This document shows, in pieces, positions 33,343-40,077 of a stretch of 40,077 nucleotides of DNA (positions are counted from its first letter, which is position 1; each line of letters opens with the position of its first letter). The notes under the pieces are model-generated. The model saw nothing but the letters and a program-made list of their open reading frames with translations. It did not search any database and was not told the origin of the DNA. The DNA lies in assembly GCA_964621525.1 (NCBI GenBank), contig CAZUMS010000035.1, positions 1 to 40,077 of the forward strand, in the 5' to 3' direction. The stretch comes from CAZMGV01 sp964621525 [NCBI: uncultured bacterium] (GTDB lineage: Bacteria; JAGRBM01). The translations under genes and the position numbers were made by a program.

Positions 33343-33421
33343 AACAGTTTCTCCTCAGAGGTTATGTCTTTCGGGGTTATCATCGCCCGGGCTGCTGCCT
33401 CCGACAGACAGCCGGGGTTTT

Positions 33422-34981
33422 TCAAACAAATCCGCGCATGCGGTCCTGGTCGATGAGGTCGGCGCAGTCCATTCCGGACTGGCAGGCCAGCTCGGTGCCG
33501 ACCCCCCGGCCTCCTGCGCAGTCCCCAGCCATATAAAGCCCCCGCACCAGAGTCCGGTGTCCTGGCCGGCGGTCTCCCACCTGATCCGGAGTCTGGGCAG
33601 TAGTTACGGCAGCTCCTGAACTCTTGCCGACCCAGCCCGCCGTGGCCCGGACCGAAAACAGGTCTTCGAAAATGATGTTTTCCCTGAGGCCGGGAATCAT
33701 CGCGTAGAGCGTGTTGCGAAGATTATTCAGCCACGCCTTTTCCCCATCCTGAAGTTCCACGTCGGTGGTGGGGGCGACGGCGCAGGCAGTGATGATCTGC
33801 TGGCCGGGCGGTGCAAGAGAAGGATCGAAATTGCTCGGAATGGGGCTGTAGACCGGCGTGTATCTGGGCAGAATGCCAGAGTCCATCTGTCTGAAGGTCT
33901 CGAGGAGCATCGAGCGGTTGATTTCACCCTTTCCGATCGTGAGCGGCGAGCCGCCAACCACACAGCCGACGTCAGTCACTTTCTTGCGCACACCGATCTT
34001 CGCCTGCACCGCGATGTAACTGCCCTTAATCGCCTCTACGCGTTCGATGTACGCACCAGTCAGGTGTTCCTTCCCTGCCATCCGGAACATGGTGTCCCTG
34101 ATCGACGACGTCGATACCACGACGGGTGCGCGGAATTCGGATCCGTCTTTCAACCGGACACCTTCCGTATGTCCCTGATTGATCAGAATTTTTTCGACCG
34201 GAGCATTGAGCAGCGTCCGGGCTCCATGCATTTCTGCCCCTCTCAGGAACGTCCTGGGGATCGCCGCCGCTCCTCCAGCCGGGTAACCGAGATTGTTGTC
34301 ACGAACGAAATGCTGGAGATTCCATATCGATTCGCCGGCGGATGCCTGCCATGTCGGCAGGATGAAGTAGAGTCCGAGCAGAAATCCCAGGGCCCCATGA
34401 ACAAAAGAATCCTTCGTATACCGGGTCATGAACTCGTCGATTGTCCGGTGGTCCCATTTTTCAATTTCCTCCGGTGGCATGGTCAGAATGTCGAAAAGCA
34501 TCTTCGCCATGACCGGAAGTGCCGAGATCGGCAGTCCGGACTGGTACAGACCCACAAGTCCGAAATACGGCAGCATCCACTGCTCGGGCGGGGTCTTCAG
34601 GTTCATGTTGATCCCGCGGAACCAGACCATCCGTTTCGTGTGCTTGAACCTTAGCGGCTCACCCATTCCGAGACGCCGCGTGCATTCTCCGAAGGGCCCC
34701 TTGTTCCCGCGAATGAACATGTGGGTCCCCATGTCCACATGGAACCCGTCCTTCTCGTAGTAAGAACACGATCCGCCTACTCGTGGATTTTTCTCCAGGA
34801 TCAGCGTCCGGAAGCCATGAGAGGCCAGAATGGCCCCGCAGGCGGAGCCGCCCATGCCCGTCCCAATAACGATGGCGTCGTAATCCGGGCCTTCTCTTTT
34901 CCCCGGGCCCGGCCGGCGGGCTGGTTTTCCCGCCCGGCGGCCGGAGGATGCTATCCGCGGATTCGATTGGGCTACCGTCAT
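33422..34981 (-). CDS. Phytoene-desaturase-like (CrtI family) flavoprotein C
   Basis: A 519-residue CrtI-type flavoprotein with an arginine/proline-rich N-terminus before the FAD motif AIVIGTGMGGSACGAILASH. It then reads LEKNPRVGGSCSYYEKDGF and MGTHMFIRGNKGPFGE, and ends in GLYMAGDCAGGRGVGTELAC, which is the C-terminal FAD region of desaturase/saturase enzymes. It is more distant from A and B than they are from each other. The frame extends to 35242, but the ATG at 34981 has AGGAG 8 bases upstream and leaves the operator at 35119 outside the gene. It is transcribed together with the SCP2 gene at 32692. Confidence 0.86.
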   Translation of the reverse strand: MTVAQSNPRIASSGRRAGKPARRPGPGKREGPDYDAIVIGTGMGGSACGAILASHGFRTLILEKNPRVGGSCSYYEKDGFHVDMGTHMFIRGNKGPFGECTRRLGMGEPLRFKHTKRMVWFRGINMNLKTPPEQWMLPYFGLVGLYQSGLPISALPVMAKMLFDILTMPPEEIEKWDHRTIDEFMTRYTKDSFVHGALGFLLGLYFILPTWQASAGESIWNLQHFVRDNNLGYPAGGAAAIPRTFLRGAEMHGARTLLNAPVEKILINQGHTEGVRLKDGSEFRAPVVVSTSSIRDTMFRMAGKEHLTGAYIERVEAIKGSYIAVQAKIGVRKKVTDVGCVVGGSPLTIGKGEINRSMLLETFRQMDSGILPRYTPVYSPIPSNFDPSLAPPGQQIITACAVAPTTDVELQDGEKAWLNNLRNTLYAMIPGLRENIIFEDLFSVRATAGWVGKSSGAAVTTAQTPDQVGDRRPGHRTLVRGLYMAGDCAGGRGVGTELACQSGMDCADLIDQDRMRGFV

Positions 34982-35118
34982 CGTAGGGGCTCCTGCATCC
35001 GCCATCCCCGCCCGGCGGGACCGGGGACGCAACCTTGACCGGACGCCTCTGTCCGAATCCCGCCGGGAAGATGCGACTGGCGGCCCTTTCACCAGTGACA
35101 CTGCCGTCATTCCGTCCG

Positions 35119-35134
35119 TATGACAGTTGTCATG
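35119..35134 (-). promoter_or_regulatory. TATGA-N6-TCATG operator upstream of flavoprotein C
   Basis: TATGACAGTTGTCATG is symmetric in 9 of 10 half-site bases and also in the inner GACAGTTGTC. It lies about 145 bases before the ATG at 34981 and 53 bases past the end of the NnrS-like gene. Confidence 0.75.
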
Positions 35135-35186
35135 CACAGCCCTACCCGGCGGCCGGAGTGTAAAAGATCTGTTGCGGCGGGAACGC

Positions 35187-36293
35187 TCAGCGTTCGGCGG
35201 ACGGCTGAAGGGAGCTGAGCGTAATCGCGAAATAGAGTGCAATCGCCACGGCTCCGGCCAGCGCCCCGTAAAGCCGAGTCACGGAATTCCCCGTCCAGTC
35301 GCCGGTTATCCGCACCAGCAGCGATCCATTCAGCAGAACCAGCGGAATGTACGCGGATTTTCGGAAGCGCACCGGCAGTTCGAGGATCGCCGGGAAGATG
35401 ATGGGGGCATGCCCGAAAATCATGGAGAACACGAAACCGAGGAACAGGGAGTGAAGCACGGCATCATACAGAGGTCCGGCGGTGAGCGGGCCATGAACGG
35501 CGAGCGATATCCCGGAAACGGCGAGCCAGAAAAATCCTGCCAGCAGGCAGACGGCGACGAACCTCGGTAGCCCTTCTGTCTTTACGGTATGACGGACAAT
35601 ATCGTAATGGACGAGCCACGCCGCCAGTCCGGCATACCCTGCCCCGAGGATACGATCGCCTATATCCGGGTTGCCGGTTCCCAGCAGGAGACCACACACC
35701 ACGATCCCCAGCGCGCCCACCAGTAACGGCCATGTCCAGCGCGACGGGCGAAGAAAACGGTTCAGCTCAAGGCGCTCCCCGACAATGGTCAGCACCAGAA
35801 ATGCGGACCACCAGTGGACAGTTCTGAAGACCGGCCACCCCGCTGCATAGAACGCATTTCCGGAAAGCCAGCAGAAAGCACCGAGGGTCATGACCCACAG
35901 ATGCCGGCTGCGGTCATGCCGAAGAACACTGGCGTATGCTGCACAGAGTACCAGAGCTGCCGCTACCCCAGGCAATGCGCCAGCCGCCAGGCTGAACGTT
36001 CCTGCCAGCGTCAGCGCCGAGAACAACGCTGCCATAAGCGGTGCCAGATAAACCCAGCGCTTTCCAGTACCGACCGCCCGCTCAAGACTGATCAGGGTTC
36101 CCAGGAAACCGGAAATCATCAGCGGACCGTGGGCGGATGATGCAACCGGTACAGGCAGGAGAAATGCCCAGCCGATCCGGACCAGTCCGCCCCAGACTGC
36201 CGCGACCATCGTCAGTCCTGCGGCCAGCAGCAGCGGGACCCGGTATGCAGGTCTGACGGCCACGGCCGCCATGCCAGCAGCCTTGTCCGTCAT
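35187..36293 (-). CDS. NnrS-like polytopic membrane protein
   Basis: A 368-residue protein with about eleven to twelve membrane helices. AHGPLMISGFLGTLISLERA and VLHSLFLGFVFSMIFGHAPI place histidines in helices as NnrS proteins do (heme- and copper-binding, protective against NO stress), but the match is by pattern and setting and not by a firm signature. I chose the ATG at 36293, which overlaps the DUF59 stop by 4 bases. It is the last gene of the operon with hemerythrin and DUF59. Confidence 0.6.
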   Translation of the reverse strand: MTDKAAGMAAVAVRPAYRVPLLLAAGLTMVAAVWGGLVRIGWAFLLPVPVASSAHGPLMISGFLGTLISLERAVGTGKRWVYLAPLMAALFSALTLAGTFSLAAGALPGVAAALVLCAAYASVLRHDRSRHLWVMTLGAFCWLSGNAFYAAGWPVFRTVHWWSAFLVLTIVGERLELNRFLRPSRWTWPLLVGALGIVVCGLLLGTGNPDIGDRILGAGYAGLAAWLVHYDIVRHTVKTEGLPRFVAVCLLAGFFWLAVSGISLAVHGPLTAGPLYDAVLHSLFLGFVFSMIFGHAPIIFPAILELPVRFRKSAYIPLVLLNGSLLVRITGDWTGNSVTRLYGALAGAVAIALYFAITLSSLQPSAER

Positions 36294-36592
36294 TTCCAAC
36301 CGAGCTTCGCCTTGGCGTCGGCGGACATCCGGGTAGGCTCCCACTGCAGGTCAGCTATCAGGTGAACAGTGACCGCCGTGCCCTGAGGCAGCACATCCCG
36401 GACAGCTTTTTCGGCGTCGCTCTTCATCAGGGGGCCGAGCGGACAGGTGGGAGAAGTCATGCCGAGATCTACCTCAACAGCCTGTCCGCTTGCGCGGATA
36501 TCCGAAACCAGTCCCAGATCCACGACGTTGATCCCCAGTTCCGGGTCCATCACGCCGCGAAGAGCCTCAAGGATTTTACTGCTTTCATCCAC
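36290..36592 (-). CDS. DUF59 / MIP18-family (PaaD/SufT-like) protein
   Basis: A 100-residue protein of the DUF59 family. The signature ALRGVMDPELGINVVDLGLV is followed by DLGMTSPTCPLGPLM, which carries the conserved cysteine. Members help mature iron-sulfur proteins. The GTG at 36592 gives the usual family length; an ATG at 36667 would add 25 residues and overlap the hemerythrin gene by 51 bases. A short palindrome sits just before this GTG (36594-36608). Its position after a hemerythrin suggests iron-sulfur repair under NO. Confidence 0.82.
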   Translation of the reverse strand: MDESSKILEALRGVMDPELGINVVDLGLVSDIRASGQAVEVDLGMTSPTCPLGPLMKSDAEKAVRDVLPQGTAVTVHLIADLQWEPTRMSADAKAKLGWK

Positions 36593-36615
36593 AGGCCTTA
36601 TTAAGGCCCTCTTTT

Positions 36616-37188
36616 TCAGAAGTGACAAGGCCCAATCGCTGCACTGGCCGCATTCAGGCGGTTCCATACCTCCGGCTCGTCGATCAAGGTCAGCGCAAGC
36701 GGATAGAGGATCTCGTTCTCCTTGCGGATATGGAGCCTCAGTATGTCTATCAGGGAGCCGGCGACCAGCCGGATATTTCGCTGCAGCTCGGCACCCGGAA
36801 TACCAGTCATTGCCAGTTCCAGCAGCTCGTTTTTCAGCTTCCGGAGCCCGGTGTGCTCCGCCCTCATGACATGAGGCGGTCCGTATATTCCCCTATTTTC
36901 CAGCTCGGGGAAGAGCACTTCCTCCTCGCGCTTGTGATGCGGCTCTGCCTCAATGAGCATACAGGCAATCGTCCCGATCGCATCGATCTGGTAACGGCTG
37001 GCATGAACTGCCTGCGATACCACCCTGACCAGATCCTCCAGATCGGAAAGCATGGCCAGAATCCGGTCGTGCTCTGCATAAAGAAGCCGGACAATGTGAT
37101 CAGGCGGGAGCCTGGTCACTTTAGACTGGATCATCTCGGGCGGCGGAAGATCGTGACAACCGGCGGCAACGGGTCTTGCGAATGACAT
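36616..37188 (-). CDS. Hemerythrin-domain protein (RIC-like, without ScdA_N)
   Basis: A 190-residue protein with hemerythrin ligands in LLYAEHDRILAMLSDLEDLV, EAEPHHKREEEVLFPELENR, MRAEHTGLRKLKNELLEL and LHIRKENEILYPLALTL. The H-K-R-E-E-E and H-x-x-K-E-N-x-I-L-Y-P pattern is like the C-terminal di-iron domain of RIC (YtfE/ScdA). The ScdA_N half is encoded separately at 17601. GAGGAGG lies 7 bases before the ATG and an operator copy lies 57 bases upstream. It leads the operon with DUF59 and the NnrS-like protein. Confidence 0.88.
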   Translation of the reverse strand: MSFARPVAAGCHDLPPPEMIQSKVTRLPPDHIVRLLYAEHDRILAMLSDLEDLVRVVSQAVHASRYQIDAIGTIACMLIEAEPHHKREEEVLFPELENRGIYGPPHVMRAEHTGLRKLKNELLELAMTGIPGAELQRNIRLVAGSLIDILRLHIRKENEILYPLALTLIDEPEVWNRLNAASAAIGPCHF

Positions 37189-37244
37189 GTATTAGCCTCC
37201 TCAGGTTCCGGGAGCCACTTTTCCCATGCGTATGCATCGAAGGA

Positions 37245-37260
37245 TATGACAGATCCCATA
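37245..37260 (-). promoter_or_regulatory. TATGA-N6-CCATA operator upstream of the hemerythrin operon
   Basis: TATGACAGATCCCATA has one mismatch in the right half. It lies in the 87-base gap between the radical SAM gene (ends 37276) and the hemerythrin start, with its centre about 64 bases upstream of the ATG. Confidence 0.68.
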
Positions 37261-37275
37261 CCGGAGAAGTCCTCC

Positions 37276-39087
37276 TCAAGCTGGAGGGACATCCGCGCCT
37301 CCCGCCTCCAGGCTCGACGAAACCTCGTGGGTCAAACCCGTTGCATCGGCAGTCCATCCTGCATTCGGCTGATGCCGGTTTTCGTCAAGCCAGCAGGACG
37401 TCCGGTTGGCAAGATCTTCAGCCAGCACGCTCCCGGGTGAAGCCTGAAAACCACCCTGGATTCGTGTCACCTCTGGACGCTTTCCCGCTACATCAGAACG
37501 ATGTTCCATCCGGAGCAGGGCCGGCTGCTGGAAGAATCCGAACCTGAGCATCAGCCAGGTCCAGACGGCGAGCACCGGCGACAAGACTGCAAAAACTACG
37601 TTCTTGAGAGAGATCCCGCCCTCACTTCTGACAATTTCAACCAACAACCGAAAAGCGTCTTTACGGGCAGCAAGTGTCGGGCCGAATGCAATTGCAGGGG
37701 TAATTGCCGGCAGGGCATCCACTACCGATTCACGCAGCCTTCGCGCACGAGCCCGGAGCAGTGTGCTTTCCGAGTCCCGAAGCGTCTTTGCCCCCTCAAG
37801 CCATACCTTCAGCAGCCGGATAATTGAGGGCCCAAGCCGGACGTAATCCTGACGGAACAGCTCGTTCTGCAGCGCCTCCAGTTCCGGAGCGGTGAAGTTC
37901 GGATGCTTGAAGTGCATGGCGAAGCCGTCCCACCGGCGGAGGTCCGGGTTTTCCTGGTACTGCGGCAGATACCGATCCTCCGCCAGCACCTGCTTGTGAA
38001 ACGGAGTACCTGGAAAGGCGAAATAGATCAGTACCTGGTACAACGACGGCCCCAGCGTCATCAGGTAATCGAACTCTTTCATGATCTGGGCACGGTCCTG
38101 ATAAGGGAAACCGATGATCATCGACGAGAGGATGTTGATTCCCCGGCTTTTCAGGGAGGCGTACAGCTCATCCAGGCTTTTCCCCTTGAGCTTTCCGTAG
38201 CCCGACGAGGTGCCCTCGAATGCGGTCCAGATAGTCTCAAATCCCATTTCGGCGATTTCGTCAGCTGTAAACTGGGAAAGGCCCTTCACGCTGCCGAAGC
38301 CCATCAATGAGAAGACCCGTCCGCTCTCCCTCACACACCGGAGAAACTCCAGAGCCCGTGGCTTCTGGAGGAAGAAATCCTCATCGATGAGAATAAACCC
38401 GCTGAGATCATCGCTCCGGGCCGCGGCCTCGTCCTGCATCCTGACGAGTGTATCGAAGATTTCACGGCCAGTGCGTGCGAAAGGCACATACTGACGCTTG
38501 AAAAAGTGGGAAGTACAGCAGAAATCACACCCGTTCGGACAACCAAGCCCTGCCGTCACATGCCCCACCAGCTTGGGCTGCTGGTAGCTGTACAGGCGAA
38601 CGGACGGGATCGGCGCGTACGGATGGTTCACGGGGCGGTCGAGCGGTTCTCCAAGCAGCCGCCGCATGAAACCCACGCCTTCCTCCCGGCAAACATAATC
38701 CGCAAACGACCCGATGATTTCGTCAGGGAGAACTGTCCCGTAACCGCCAAAAATCAGCTTTGCCTCTGGTGCATAACGGCGAACCAGTTCCGACATCCGC
38801 CTCGCCTTGTGGAAAGTCGCCACCACAAAATTGATGCCGATAAAGTCGTAATCACCGGTCTCCAACTCACGGATGAATTCCCGTTCCGATGGATAATGAA
38901 GCACTGTGCATGGAGCCTGTATATTTTCGGCCAGATAATCGATCGCCCAGCACCGGATGACCTGCCGGAGGCTGAAAATCCCTTGGGCGCGCGTCACCTG
39001 GGCGTGAAACAGCTCCGCCCCGACCGAATCTCCCTCGCCGGGACCGCCGAAAGGACGATAGACCGAACTGAAAAGAACTCTCTTCAC
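37276..39087 (-). CDS. B12-binding-domain radical SAM enzyme
   Basis: A 603-residue protein. The N-terminal 150 residues form a cobalamin-type Rossmann domain (DYDFIGINFVVATFHKARRM; AKLIFGGYGTVLPDEII) without the D-x-H-x-x-G histidine. The radical SAM motif CPNGCDFC follows, then ILIDEDFFLQKPRALEFL, TIWTAFEGTSSGYGKLKGKS and IIGFPYQDRAQIMKEFDYLM. The C-terminal 150 residues include a hydrophobic stretch (VVFAVLSPVLAVWTWLMLRF). Relatives include hopanoid and lipid methylases and uncharacterised cyclases. It starts at GTG with GGAGG 6 bases upstream. Given the nearby SCP2/CrtI genes a lipid substrate is possible but unproven. Confidence 0.83.
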   Translation of the reverse strand: MKRVLFSSVYRPFGGPGEGDSVGAELFHAQVTRAQGIFSLRQVIRCWAIDYLAENIQAPCTVLHYPSEREFIRELETGDYDFIGINFVVATFHKARRMSELVRRYAPEAKLIFGGYGTVLPDEIIGSFADYVCREEGVGFMRRLLGEPLDRPVNHPYAPIPSVRLYSYQQPKLVGHVTAGLGCPNGCDFCCTSHFFKRQYVPFARTGREIFDTLVRMQDEAAARSDDLSGFILIDEDFFLQKPRALEFLRCVRESGRVFSLMGFGSVKGLSQFTADEIAEMGFETIWTAFEGTSSGYGKLKGKSLDELYASLKSRGINILSSMIIGFPYQDRAQIMKEFDYLMTLGPSLYQVLIYFAFPGTPFHKQVLAEDRYLPQYQENPDLRRWDGFAMHFKHPNFTAPELEALQNELFRQDYVRLGPSIIRLLKVWLEGAKTLRDSESTLLRARARRLRESVVDALPAITPAIAFGPTLAARKDAFRLLVEIVRSEGGISLKNVVFAVLSPVLAVWTWLMLRFGFFQQPALLRMEHRSDVAGKRPEVTRIQGGFQASPGSVLAEDLANRTSCWLDENRHQPNAGWTADATGLTHEVSSSLEAGGADVPPA

Positions 39088-39097
39088 AAAATACCTC

Positions 39098-40077
39098 CAT
39101 GGAAAGTGCAGACTCGTTCTGCTTCAATCCACCTCTACGGAGGTCACAAGGAGGTCTCAACATAATTCTCGTTCATCTGAATAATTGCACGAAATGATTA
39201 CAGAATATTTTTACAGTTTGTGTACCAAGAACGAGGCAGCGACTCGCAACCTTTATCACGTCCGGGCTGATCGAAAGCTTCCGGTGGATTGAATACCGTG
39301 CTTTCCTGGGCGCAGCATCTCCTCGCCGAATTCTATGACATCGATGGTTTTGCCACCGGCGACGTGCCGAAACCAACTTGAGTTTCACCGGTGACGAGCC
39401 GGAGCCGAGAGCCCTATCTGCCGGAAACGACTGAATCTACATCCGGTACCGAGCCGTGATCGAAAACCAACAATCGCTGAAAAATGCGAGCACCGAGCCA
39501 TCGCCGGACCGACGAAGTGCCCATCCGGACAGGGGTGATTTTCAGGCACCACTACCCACCAACCAAGATTTTCGTCTCACCTTACGCAACGACTAACCTG
39601 TTGAGGCCCAGAGCTTTTTGCCGACGAACAGCTTCTGGCGACCAGGCTGGTCCATGAAAACGCCCTTTGCACTCCAACCAGGCCCCCACCGAGCGATCAC
39701 CCGGCCCTCACCCAGGCCCCCACCACGTAACTATTCATTTCTCTTTGGAAAAAGAAGAAAAGTTAGGGCTTGGTGGGGGCTTTTTGATTCTTTCACTGGG
39801 GGGACCCCGAAGTTCTATCAACGCCGAAAGGCCTCGGACACAATTGTATCCTTTTCGGGGATACCGTTGTGGAGGCAGGTGATGCGAATGAATAAAGCTA
39901 ACTACGTGTTTTCAGAGGCTGGGCGGGGTTCTCACCGGACACAATAAACTCCTCGATCAACGCACCAGTCTCATTGAGTTCGCCCTGGTGATCCATGCAG
40001 AAGTTTCTAAAGGCGTCACCGTCGGCCCGCCAGATTTCAGACCCGGACCGTCACGATATCAGGCACAAAATGACAGT
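39098..40077. other. About 1 kb with no convincing gene
   Basis: Downstream of the radical SAM start, base composition becomes less GC-rich and no frame looks like a full gene. Short protein-like scraps are present: rightward at about 39299-39382, QHLLAEFYDIDGFATGD followed by a stop codon, reminiscent of the N-terminus of S-adenosylmethionine decarboxylase. Another runs leftward at 39898-39996 (MDHQGELNETGALIEEF). Both may be decayed genes or chance. A GC hairpin with a T-run lies at 39716-39785. The region looks like a boundary between gene blocks. Confidence 0.4.
39716..39785 (+). terminator. Hairpin with T-run in the 3' non-coding stretch
   Basis: Arms GCCCCCACC (39716-39724) and GGTGGGGGC (39772-39780) are followed by TTTTT. 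An inner GTAAC/GTTA pairing can extend the structure. The 47-base spacing is long for a simple terminator. The motif AGGCCCCCACC also occurs once more at 39680-39690. No rightward gene ends here, so what it would terminate is unclear. Confidence 0.4.

Noticed and set aside
35001-35242. N-terminal extension of flavoprotein C
   Set aside because: Arginine-rich, covers the operator at 35119, and a much better ribosome binding site lies before the ATG at 34981.
39299-39382. Possible S-adenosylmethionine decarboxylase start
   Set aside because: Only about 17 residues look similar and a stop codon follows; too little to call a pseudogene.
39618-39947. A 109-codon rightward frame at the right edge
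   Set aside because: Proline-rich, no recognisable motif, and contains the hairpin with its T-run.
1-40077. tRNA, rRNA, CRISPR arrays and intact insertion sequences
   Set aside because: I looked for cloverleaf-type ends, repeated spacers and transposase genes with terminal repeats and saw none that hold up.

Overview
The window is a GC-rich, densely packed stretch from a Gram-negative bacterium. Lipoprotein signal peptides, an outer-membrane porin, a twin-arginine-type Rieske leader and periplasmic c-type cytochromes all point that way. The bacterium respires nitrite and nitric oxide: cytochrome cd1 nitrite reductase (nirS) with nirF and nirJ, and a complete norCBQD operon for cytochrome-c-dependent NO reductase, are present. 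I cannot place the lineage from sequence alone.

Layout. 1-1.3 kb: a cut-off large serine recombinase, a small partner ORF and the decayed 3' end of a second nirJ-like gene. 1.4-3.9 kb: a thiamine-diphosphate enzyme and a YwiC-like membrane protein. 4-8.6 kb: nirJ-nirF-cytochrome c-nirS, all leftward. 8.6-13.5 kb: norC-norB-norQ-norD, leftward. 13.6-18.3 kb: a radical SAM/SPASM protein, a Crp/Fnr regulator, then a tight rightward run of DUF2249, flavin split-barrel, FmdE-like, small heme-oxidase-like membrane protein, ScdA_N/DUF542 and cytochrome c lipoprotein genes. 18.3-24.2 kb: a Rieske/cytochrome b complex with a cytochrome c, a six-heme cytochrome and a GltD-like FAD/NAD(P)/[4Fe-4S] protein. 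24.3-26.9 kb: an alginate-export-type porin, a hemerythrin and an unknown ORF. 26.8-35 kb: two leftward operons with three phytoene-desaturase-like flavoproteins, two clear and one possible SCP2-like lipid-binding proteins, a 2x[4Fe-4S] ferredoxin and a methyltransferase. 35.2-39.1 kb: an NnrS-like membrane protein, a DUF59 protein, a hemerythrin and a B12-binding radical SAM enzyme. 39.1-40.1 kb: no convincing gene.

The central observation is a palindrome, TATGA-N6-TCATA, found nine times and once in degenerate form. Nearly every copy is intergenic and just upstream of a leftward or rightward operon. The Crp/Fnr protein encoded in the window has one copy overlapping its own upstream end and carries a changed base-reading residue in its recognition helix. 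I infer that it binds this motif and controls denitrification, electron supply, NO-defence genes and, unexpectedly, the lipid-type flavoprotein/SCP2 operons.

Working model: quinol is oxidised by the Rieske/b complex. Electrons pass through the c-type cytochromes to NirS (NO2- to NO) and NorBC (NO to N2O). Hemerythrins, ScdA_N, DUF59 and DUF2249 proteins protect or repair metal centres exposed to NO. The CrtI-like/SCP2/ferredoxin/methyltransferase genes modify an unknown hydrophobic molecule under the same nitrosative or anaerobic signal. The last point is inference and is the best candidate here for an undescribed system.
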